NCBI GenBank assembly: GCA_964030475.1 | Contig: CAXIPT010000001.1 | Span: 18,971,190 to 19,035,189, forward strand | Direction of reading: 5' to 3' | DNA: 64,000 nucleotides | From: Tethya wilhelma | Taxonomy: Eukaryota > Porifera > Demospongiae > Tethyida > Tethyidae | Shown: positions 9,201 to 21,037 of the stretch, in pieces | Layout of the letters: each line of letters starts with the position of its first letter | How positions within the stretch are numbered: the first letter of the stretch is position 1 | Notes under the pieces: generated by a model | Told to the model about the DNA's origin: nothing | What the model saw: only the letters and a program-made list of their open reading frames with translations | The model's database searches: none | Made by a program: the position numbers and the translations under genes

Positions 9201-12190
9201 AGTTTATGAGTGCAATAAGGCATCCCAATATCGTACAGTTCCTAGGCACACACCAAGATCCTCAAACTGGCCTGCCAGTTTTACTAATGGAGTTCATGGA
9301 TGATAGCTTGACCCACTTCTTGGAGAGCTCACAGGATGCACTCCCCTACCACATTCAAGTCAAGTTTTGTCATGACATCACCTTGGCCATTTCTTACCTC
9401 CATTTGAATGAAATCACCCACAGGGATCTCTCCAGTAACAACGTGTTACTGCGTGGAAATGTGATAGCCAAAGTAACAGACTTTGGAATGGCAAAGCTTG
9501 GTGACATAAACCCTCAAGCTACTCGTGTGTCCTTTACAATGTGTCCAGGTACAGATGCCTACATGCCTCCTGAGGCTGTGAAAGATCCACCCGTCTACAC
9601 AGAAAAGATTGACTGCTTTGCAATCGGAACACTCATTATCCAGATCTTGATCAGGTGCTTCCCCAAACCAGGGGATAGACTCAAGATAGTTCACACAACT
9701 GATCCTCGATTCCCAACAATTGAAGTACGAGTTCCAGAAATTGAACGAAGACAAAACCACATAAGTCAAGTTGATCCCAACCACCCTCTCCTACCAATTG
9801 CACTCGACTGTCTTAAGGACAGTGATGTTGAACGTCCTTCAGCTCAGGAGCTGTGTCACAGAGTATCAGCTCTAAAAGAAACACCTCAGTTCACAGAAAG
9901 TGTTAGAAGAGCTCAAGAAAGACTAGAACCAGCTGCAACTGAGAGAGAGGAAGAACTACGACAACAAGTTCAAGACAAAGATGAGGAGATTCATCAGATG
10001 AGACAACAACATGCTCAGCAAATCCAAGGACTTCAGCAAATCATTGGATCACAAAACAACCGCTTACAGCAAAAGGATATTGACATTCAAGAGAAAAATG
10101 ACATCATACAAAACAAAGACCAGACTATTGTAGCCAGTCATCAAGAATGCCAACAGCTGCGAGGAATCATCAGTGACCAAAAGAGACAACTGCAACAGGT
10201 CACTCAGCAACTTGAATCCAGTCAACAAGTGATGGATCAATTTCAGACACGAATCCAGGAACTAGAACAACAGCTGAAGAGAAAAGACCCCCCACAGACT
10301 CCTCCCAGGGACAGATTCACACTGAGGTGGAGAGAGGGCAAGAAGGCACCATGTAAGTTAGCCAGAGACTCAAATACTGCAATTGCTGATGGTGAGATGG
10401 TGTACCTCAGCTCTGGTGACCAAATTGTTTATGCCTACAACTCAACAAAAAAGACGTGGAAAGAATTTCCAGACTTACCAAACTCATACTGTTCTCTAGT
10501 AGTCACCGGAAGTTCCCTAACTGCTATTGGTGGGAGAGACAGTCATGGTACGGTGACCAATCAGCTCCTCAGTCTCACTAGAGAAGGTAGGAGTAAGAAG
10601 TGGTGTGAGGTATTCCCACCAATGCCCACCAAGAGATCACAATCAATAGCAGTGGCCACTGGACAAGCTCTGATAGTTGCTGGTGGATTGGGTCAACATT
10701 GGAGGAGACTAAAAGCAGTGGAAATCATGGACATTGATACAAAACAATGGTCGTCTGCTGCAGACCTTCCTGAACCACTCTATGCTGCCTCAATAACCAT
10801 TTGTGGTGAACGTGTCTACATTGGTGGAGGCTGGAGTGACAGTGGAACTACCAAGTCAGTCTACACCTGCACCCTGGCTGACCTCTTCCTGTCTTGTCGG
10901 TCAAGATCACTAAGAGAACGTTTAGCTCAATCTCTATCACTGACCAGTCCACCCAAGTCTACCATATGGAGCGAAGTTGCTGATCTCCCAGTTACACTTT
11001 CCACCTGTGTCACACATCATGATCGACTGCTAGCCATCGGTGGCCGTGATTCTAGGGACATACCCACTTCTGATGTTCGTATCTATCATCCCACCTCCGA
11101 CACCTGGGAAGTCATCACTCAGATGAACACTGGTCATGAGTTGTGTTTTGCAGCTGTTCTCCCCACCAATGAACTAATGGTGGTGGGCGGCTACACTACT
11201 ACAGTAACTATTAATATGCACAGTCAAACTGATTCAGTGGAAATAGCAACTGTTGTCTAACTATAATTAATTTGTGGACAATATTATGATATTGTTTTGA
11301 TGATGAATATGCACAGTATTACTAGTTAGATGGAAACATCGTTGGGCGAGCCTGAGCGAAGGATCTTCATTCACAGGACCATGCTATTACAAAGTAGATA
11401 AGAGCTGGGTTGTGTCAGAAGCTAGGCTTAGCTGACTGTGAGTGGCAGCACTATCAGGCTTAGCTGACTGTGAGTGGCAGTACTGTAACTTGAAGATCTT
11501 TTCAGAATCGATCTGTGCACGTCCAGCTCTTTCAATGTTCTTCAATTTTGGGTGCGCTCGTGTAAATAGAAATACCGTAAATAATTAAATCTGAGGCCAG
11601 GATGTTTAATTTTTAAAAATTTTTCACGTAATTTGAGCATAGTCATTTATCCATGCATGCAGTAAAATCATATTTTATTACTTATACTACAGCGGGAAAT
11701 TTTCGTTGGTGCAAAATTTTGTATAAACGTGCCAGAAAATTTTTTTGTATTTTTAAATTTTGTATATGCGGCGCGCGCTCGTATAAAGTAAATGTGTAAT
11801 TTAAACTTTTGCAGTTTTAATTTTCGTATATTTGAACGGCATATGAAAAATAAGAAAATTTCCACCATACAAAAATTTCCCGCTATATGGTAGTACACCA
11901 CTACTGCTCAATAATAGTGCTACACTGTATTGCTAATCACACTCTTTCCTACAACAATACTACCCCCACGTACCTCTAGAAGAGTCTTCCACTCGTCGTC
12001 GAGGTTCCTGATGGTGGTGTCTGTCTCGAGGGTCCTCTCCTTGTCCTTCTCCTGCTGCTCCAGGTCCCTGAGTCTCTCCTCCTCTAGTCTCTTCATCTCC
12101 TGTTCCCACTGCTCCTGGAGGATGTGACTGCAACACAAACACACACACACAAACACACACACACACACACACACGCACACACACACACAC

Positions 12191-12229
<39 letters not shown>

Positions 12230-13927
12230 CACACACACAGACACAGGTACACACACAAAGCAACAAAAACAATCGACAATGAAATTTGGCAGAACAACAT
12301 AATTCTTACAGGTACAAGGACTTGTACTAAAGCATAACTGTCATGTTTGCAAGTTCAAAGTTACTCAATGTATAATGTAGCTAGAATTGAGTTTCAAAAG
12401 CAGCAGATAGATTTTGGTGTCCAAACATATGACTTGGATAGGCTTAGCCTCATAAACCGGGCCCTCCCCGTTATGTAACCAGGCTAGATTTTTAGGCCAG
12501 CAATAATTATGACTAGATAGGTTCAGAGTTCACCAAGGAAGAACCTTACATGCATATATACTTCCACCACCCACTGGTAATAAACCATGCTTGTGGTAAG
12601 CAGTGTTCATCTACAACTTCCATAATAGTACACACACACAATAGAGGCTTCAACCAATATTTGTAAACAGAGTCATCCTAAAAGGTGAACAAGACTCAGC
12701 TATGATGATCAGGTAAACTTGGCTGGCATGACATGTAGCACTGAGAGTGGTAACATCTTGATCCAATAGATATGCTAATGTACAACTAACAAACACACAC
12801 ACACACACCTTGAGCATTGTATACTCACACTACAAGCAACCTCCCTTCATAATTGACATAACACAGGGTCACTGAACTTAGCATTTGTTTTCAAAGTGGT
12901 GGAATTTTTCAAAGAAATGGAATTTACAGCTACCCAGTCTATGCATGGCATTAAAGAGCTGGAATTTTTTTCTCAGAAGTGGAAGCATATCTATGTTCTA
13001 TGATAATGATTACCATAATGTGCACAACCTTATGTATAGCTCTCTCACCTTTCTTGGGTTCTTCTCTTAGTGACCTCGTCCATTGAACCAACTGGTGCAG
13101 TGTTCACCATGTCCTAGATGACAAGATTACATCATCATTACATCATCCACAAACACGCACATACTTGTATTGTCCATCATAATAATTCCGGGCAAAACCA
13201 GCCCAATACTTCACACATTGACACAAAGCCATATCTATAGTACAATACTCTACTATCGTTGCCTGGTTACAAATCATTCGCAGAAACTTGAGCTCTTAAA
13301 ATTAATTAAAATAATGTGCCTGTAGTGGAATTCTTGTCAGCTTCAGGAATGGCATGTACATAACTATGTGTGTGTGTGTTGCCTAGAGAACCAACCAATC
13401 ACATCTCATACTAACACACACTGGTGAGTGAAGGCCACACTGCTATACTGCCACAAAGATGCTGATATAAATTATTATGTACGCTTTAATAGAGGTATAG
13501 TGCATGCAGACACACACACTTCATTCAAGGTCATGTCAGCGTACAAGGCTCTTACAGGAATGTAGATTCTTTCGAATGTTCTACTGTCCATGGCCACTTA
13601 TAGCATTTATCAATACCAAATGCCCTTATAGTACATAATAGTACAATGTACGCAACATCTTAGCTGAAGAGTCTGTGTTTTTGAACTATAATAAAAATGC
13701 TTGTGAAAACTTTGACCACTCAACTCTATAGCTAACAAAAACACTTTGCAAGTTTATTTTTTTGGGAGAAGAGTTGTTTTTTAGAAGATTTCGTGCTAAT
13801 GAACTTATCATACAGCAACAGTGTGGGCACATAGCTATGTTTGTTGTAATAGGAAGCGATATGGAGGCTGTCTCTGTCTAAATTTTGGGCTGATCGATCG
13901 GAGCTGATAGTTTATCATCGCCTAGAT

Positions 13928-13968
<41 letters not shown>

Positions 13969-15802
13969 CGAACGAATAACACTTCTTGTAAGCATACGTT
14001 TGCTCGAGAACCATCACAAATTCAGTCTCGTGGATCAGAGATTATCACAAACTGAAGATCATTTTTAAAGTGATCTACTGCAGCACACACAGCTAAATAC
14101 TTGGTGTAATTCTTTACACTAAATGAGCATTTAACCCATCACATAAACACACATCTATAGACTGCGTGGTAAACAAAACAAATTTGATTCATCTCAAAAT
14201 ACAAGCTCACACTCCAAGCAACCAAAATTGGTCCAACTACTAGTAGTACTACAAATTATAGTGTATTACTATCTACGGTACTTGGTTCATTTCTAACCTC
14301 CTTTCTCCTGTTCTCGATCGCCTGCAGCTCTGCCCTCTCTTGCTTGGCTCTCTGCTTGGCCTGCTGGTCCTTCACTTGGAACTCTTCAAAGACCTCTTGG
14401 AGAGAGGCCATTTCTTCTCCCAGTATATCGTCCAGGTCCTCCATTAGCTCCTCGGCGCTGTGCGTGTGGCGTGGTTTGTAAGTTTAGAGACTAATTTTTG
14501 ACACAAGTAGCGTACAAAATGGACAAATTTCACCTCTCACATAAAAATTGAATTTTAACACTTGCACGCGCGCAAACCAGTATTTAAAATTATCATGAAT
14601 ATTAGCTCCACATTCAATCTATCGCTTACATCGGCTGAAAAAGATTAGACTTGTAAAAACCGCTTCTTTTTGGTTCGAGTCTAGTTATTAAACTTTGCAC
14701 TTCGCAGCAATAATTGCACAGTAGCAAATTATACACGCATAATTATACACACAGCTACAGTACTAATACAAACAGTGGTTTCACACCAGCGACTACTGGT
14801 ATGTACTATTAGACCGCAATGTACTTATCTCTAGTGGGCACAACATACCAACACAGTATTACTAGCGCTTCACAGCACACGCATTGCAGCTCATAATAAC
14901 GACCCTCCCTGGAAGAAAGGGCCACACCTTGCGAAGACATACCACAGGCAAGTCAAAACGTTTTTACTTTAGGGTGTGAGCTCCATGCTACATGCACAGC
15001 TAAATGTGTTTATGAGAATGCAAAATGTCGTACAGCCACTATGAAGACTCAATACAGCAAGCACCCCCACACATATTATGCACGTGAATGGATCACGTAC
15101 GTTACAGATTTCCTCTGAGAGACGGTAGAACTGCTCTTTGGCTCTGGATGAACACGTCTGACCACTTCGGGGTCCCGTTTGCCATCAAGCTCGGCCCACC
15201 CTCTCCCTTCACCCCTCATAGCACTGGCACCATTCGAAGGAGTAAATCTAACTTTGGGTCTGTACTCAACAGGGAGGGGAGGTCGGGGCGGGGGTGGCGG
15301 GCTAGGGGTCCTCTCGTCTCGCTGTTGGGACTCGTACTTTGTTGAGAGTGGACTCTTGTGGGTCGGAGAGAGGACAGTGGGCGTGGCATCTCCTCCCCTG
15401 CTGTCTAGTCTGTCGTCGCCATCTTCTTCGTCGTCGTCAAGGTCAAAGTCCTCGTCAGCCAAAGCGGCCATGATTTCTGCTTCAAGATCTTCGAGGTGTG
15501 ACATGACATCATCATCAGAGATGGGGGCATCCTCACTGCTGTCTTCTAACGAACCACCATCATGAGAGTCCACACCGTTCATAGGCGCTCTCTTGTCAGT
15601 TACATTCACCACAACTGCCCTTTCTGGAATGACCGATTCTCTAAACTCGTCCGACTGGTTTGTCATAGATACGCCTTCAATCTCCTGGATGGTCGCTGAG
15701 AGTCCTTTACGACTAGCTGCCTTGTACTCTTCCATTCCAAACAGAGGCTGTTGGGGAATGTTCCTACGTTGCTGCTCTTTCAGCTTGTCTTGAGATTCCT
15801 AC

Positions 15803-15841
<39 letters not shown>

Positions 15842-17878
15842 TCAGCATGTAACAAGCTAGCAACATGTGACTCCACTGCTCAACAAACATACATGCAGTA
15901 GTTTCCTTGATGCTCGCGACAGACTCTCCATCTCGACAGCAACGTCTTCGGGACTTAACTCCTTCATCTCCATCTTTGCTCCTCCACCATCAGGAGTGGG
16001 TGTGGTCTCCCTGGACCCAATTACATCAACTGCCGTGGCAACCTAAGAAAAAATTACCGACTAATAGTTAGAGGAATGTAAACAAATACCATGGCACACG
16101 CCATACAGTAAATTCATCACATGAGAATTGGAGTAAAATGAGAAAAAAATTAACTTTGAGCTAATCCTTAAAAATTTCAGTTGTTTCTCTCTCTATATAA
16201 TTATGATATACTGTATAGCACAAAATTTGGCAGATCTTATATATTGGCGGATTGGCAGTTTGGTAAGGATTGTCAATATTAAATCTGCCCAAGAGTCATT
16301 TTTGCACATCACATACAAACTACATACATTGCTGCATGCACTACCACCAAAACAAAATCCGCCAATCGTGAAACTTTTGACAATCTACCAATTTTATTTC
16401 GGCCAATATTCTGTGCTATACATGTCTGTGAAGAGGCTCAACATTCTCACTATATACCACATATTGGGAAAATTTTGTGTTCAAAATGTTTTGTAATTCG
16501 GATACATTATATTAAAAATTTTTAACAAGTCGTCACATTCAAAAGTTCACGCTCAAAAGTTTCACAGATTTTAATTTTCGTAAATGCAGTGTCATTTCCG
16601 ATCTACGGTATATACATGTACTGTACGTGAGGAGATTCAATGTTCACAGACATTTATGTCTCTATACATGTACGTACATGAGGAGACTCACAGACCATTA
16701 CCTGTAGAGTTGGTTCTGTTCTCTCAGAGATGGTGATCTCCTGGTACTTCTTCCTGCGCCCTCTCCTGGCACTGGAGGGGGAGGAGGTGGAGGACGATAG
16801 GGTAGGAGAGGAAGACTCCTGGTTTAGACTCTCGTTAGCGTCAAGATTGGTAGGGTCCTGGGAGAATAATGAGGTGGGTGTGGTTGAAGTGGGTGTGGTC
16901 ACCTCTTGGGGACTTTCCCTGTCCACGTACCAAGTGGGTGAAGGGGCGGGGCTAGATATATCGTCATTTGGTTTCAAACCGTTCGAAGAAACGTTCCTAG
17001 AATGCCGTTCACTTGGACCATTTTCTACTTCCCGTTGTATGACCCTCGACCTTTTCTCGTCCGAACCATTCTGACCCCGCCTCCTCTCTTTCCCGGCTCT
17101 ACCGTTGCTTAGCAACGAGGACGAGGGAGAGGGAGGGTGCTGTTGAAGAGGGCTCTCCAAGATGTAATAATCGTGACCTTCAAACTCTCCCCTCATCTGT
17201 TCCCCCTGTTCCTCCCGCGATGAGGACACCTCGGACCCACTACTGGCCGAGGGACTGACATGGCCGTTAGAGGTCACTGGGGTCAAGTTCAACTGATGTT
17301 TCTGAGGGGGCGATGCTGCACCACCATCTTGAGTGCTATGTGCGTATAAAACTGTTTGGCGATGTATAATTTGGCAATTTGCAGATCAATTTGCCAATTT
17401 GCCAAATTTATACCCACTACATAGTATCCCAGCTGTAGATATGTATGCCATACCTGGTGCTATAAACCATCCTGTACCTTGTCTTGTCCGCAGGTGATGC
17501 CGCAAAGTACATCTTTTCCAAGTCCAATCTCACCAAGAACCAACTCTACCATATATGGTCAGTGCCCATTATAAATTAATGATAATTATGTCATTCTTAC
17601 GTCATTTGACAAAAATAGTGCACAAATCAAAGTTTAATTTATTTTTTATGCAAAAATGTTAGAATTACTGCTATACTGTTTTACTAGACTAGCATTGCTA
17701 TAACTGTTGCTCATTGTTTTAATGATGTCATTATTACATCATAGGAAATTATCGGACATTGACAGAGATGGCCACCTGAGTTTCTTGGAGTTCACCATCG
17801 CCATGCACCTCATCTTTGTGGCTAAGATCGGCTACATTCTACCGATTGACCTTGACCCCAACACCATCCTGCCACCAT

Positions 17879-17924
<46 letters not shown>

Positions 17925-18505
17925 GTGAACTAATGAGAAAATTTTGTAGTGCAAAGTTTGGTAAAACACATGTTGTGGTCTAAAACTTCGTGCACGCTTG
18001 TATTGCATAATGTCGAAGTTTAAATTTTTACAGTTTTGAACGGCATACAAAAATTTGCACAATATGAAAATTTTCCACTTTTGGGTATGTCAATTATCCT
18101 CACACACACACTCTTACCCTAGTTCTATCAAGTCCTCAAGACAGTCCAAGCTGAAGCCAACCAACTGCCTCGTGAGTCCAACCCCTCCCACTTCCCCTCT
18201 GGCCCCTTCACCCCTCCAACCACACCCACTCACCTCGCTCACACTAACGAAAACAATAACCCTTTCAGCACCGACGAATTCATCAACCTTCCTGCGCAAA
18301 ATTTCCACGACGGAAACTTTGACGATTTTACCGGAAATCCTTTTGTTGGCTTCGAAGAAAAATCGACCGATATTTTTATCCAGGACCAAGAATCCCACGT
18401 CTCTATAAGCAATAGCACTCAAGATGGTGGTNNNNNNNNNNNNNNNNNNNNNNNNNNNNNNNNNNNNNNNNNNNNNNNNNNNNNNNNNNNNNNNNNNNNN
18501 NNNNN

Positions 18506-18582
<77 letters not shown>

Positions 18583-19315
18583 ATGGTGGTAGGATGGTGT
18601 TGGGGTCAAGATCTATCGGTAGAATGTAGCCGATCTTAGCCACAAAGATGAGGTGCATGGCGATGGTGAACTCCAAGAAACTTAGGTGGCCATCTCTGTC
18701 AATGTCCGATAATTTCCTATGATGTAATAATGACATCATTAAAACAATGAGTAACAGTTACTGCAGTGCTAGTCTAGTAAAACAGTGTAGCAGTAATTCT
18801 AACAAAACAATTACCGTATAGTGGGAAATTTTCGTGGGGGAAAATTTTTGCGAATTTCGTGGTTTGGTAGCTTTCCGCGAAAATTTTCCCCCACAAAATT
18901 TGTAAGGTATGTGGTCGTCATGTATAGTTGAGACGCAATCCACGAAAATTTTCCCCGCGAATTTCTATTCAAGACGAAAACGCAAAAATTTTCCCCCACG
19001 AAAATTTCCCGCTATACGGTAAATTTTGACTTTTGCCCAATTTTTTTGTCAAATAACGTAAGAATGACATAATTATTATTAATTTATAATGGGCACTGAC
19101 CATATATGGTAGAGTTGGTTCTTGGTGAGATTGGACTTGGAAAAGATATACTTTGCGGCATCACCTGCGGACAAGACGAGGTATAGGATGGTTTATAGCA
19201 CCAGGTATGGCATACATATCTACAGCTGGGATACCGTGTAGTGGGTATAAATTTGGCAAATTGGCAAATTGATCTGCAAATTGCCAAATTATACATCGCC
19301 AAACAGTTTTATACG

Positions 19316-19348
<33 letters not shown>

Positions 19349-19689
19349 ACACACACACACACACAAACACTGCAGTATGTGGAACTAAATCAGCTATAAT
19401 GCATTGCTAAAACGCAAATTCGTCGAATTTTAAGCCTGCCAAATTTACCCACTATACGATACCTATAAGTTGCCATGGCAACATCTAAGTGGTTTAGTAA
19501 AACAAAGGAAAGAATGTGGCGAGTGCAATGATTGAGCTGAAGGCATTGTTTGGAGGACATTTTTTAACAACGTACAATTTGTTAGAATCGTTTTACGAAC
19601 AAACGAGGAATCAAATTTGACACTCAATTCCACTTAATGACTTAGTCGTTGATATAGCTACATACATACAAACATACATCACTGGTAGG

Positions 19690-19768
<79 letters not shown>

Positions 19769-20265
19769 TCGTTCTCCAAATAGAGAGGTCTCAATCAATC
19801 TCCAGTGACAATAAATCTGTACACCATACCAACATCAACCAACACCTACTGCTAAACCGATCAATGGATGAATCTCTCTCATGCATGCAGTCACAGAGAT
19901 ATTAACACAGGAACAGTCTACCAGGGATTTCAATGATACAGGAACTGATTGTCCGAATAAAGTCATAACTTAGATATCTGGGTGTTGCTAGAAAACACAC
20001 CCTAGCTAATTGTTGAATTGTTGGAGATATTCAGCCTATTTTAGGTGTAACTGAAGAGGACAGGAACTGAAGGATTCACGCAGAGGTTTGGAATAGTTTC
20101 AAAAATACTATAATTAATAACATCGTGCTTTGAATTCTTTATAGGGAAATTTTAAATTTGGTCGTTTGAAGGTTAGACACAAATTGATAGATTGAAAGTT
20201 GGCAACAGTTTTCACCTACAGCACATGTCCATGTAACTAATGATATGTTCATATAACCCTATCTG

Positions 20266-20313
<48 letters not shown>

Positions 20314-20975
20314 CTCCTACCTCCTAGCACTCCAACACCAATGTTGGACTGAAAAGCCTTGAAAGCTTTCTGACACTTCATGAGATGACTCTGGTCTGGC
20401 ACAGGGAGCTGGGGGTTCACCGACTTCTGTACGATAGCATGGAGCTGTGAGGGGAGTGAGGGTGGGAGGGGAGAGCCTGTGAGGCTGTGCTGGACGAGAG
20501 TCATGGCAACAAAGAATTCGGCAGCATTGAGTGCACCATCTTGATCAACGTCAGATAGCTTCCTGTGGGTGGAGCAAGGGGTGTGGTCAAAATAATACAC
20601 AAGAAATAATAATTTTAGTTAAGAAAATATCAAAATTTTCACTACACTGATTTCTACAGATGGGTATTTCACATTTGCCTGATTATATAATCTCGAAGTT
20701 GTATAGAATATACCACACACATACACACGGTATGGGCCAAGCTATAAAGCTGATTGCAATGGAATGCCTTTCATAGCTTAAAAATATCTCCCTTGTGTAA
20801 ACTCATTTGACTAGACCATTGTCCACTTCTCAAAGCATTACTATCTACGATCGCTGATTGCAATTGTGAGACTGTTACTACACTAGCTAGTGGAGAATTG
20901 TCAGGAATCACAAATCACAGACCTTGAGGAACAATGTTTGACAATGTTGATCCAACTGTTGTGACCACGTGGCCA

Positions 20976-21037
<62 letters not shown>

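Noticed and set aside
11920..12300. ORFs of CVCVCV or THTHTH type here and at many other places
   Set aside because: Dinucleotide repeats read in frame; no coding signal apart from adjoining true exons.
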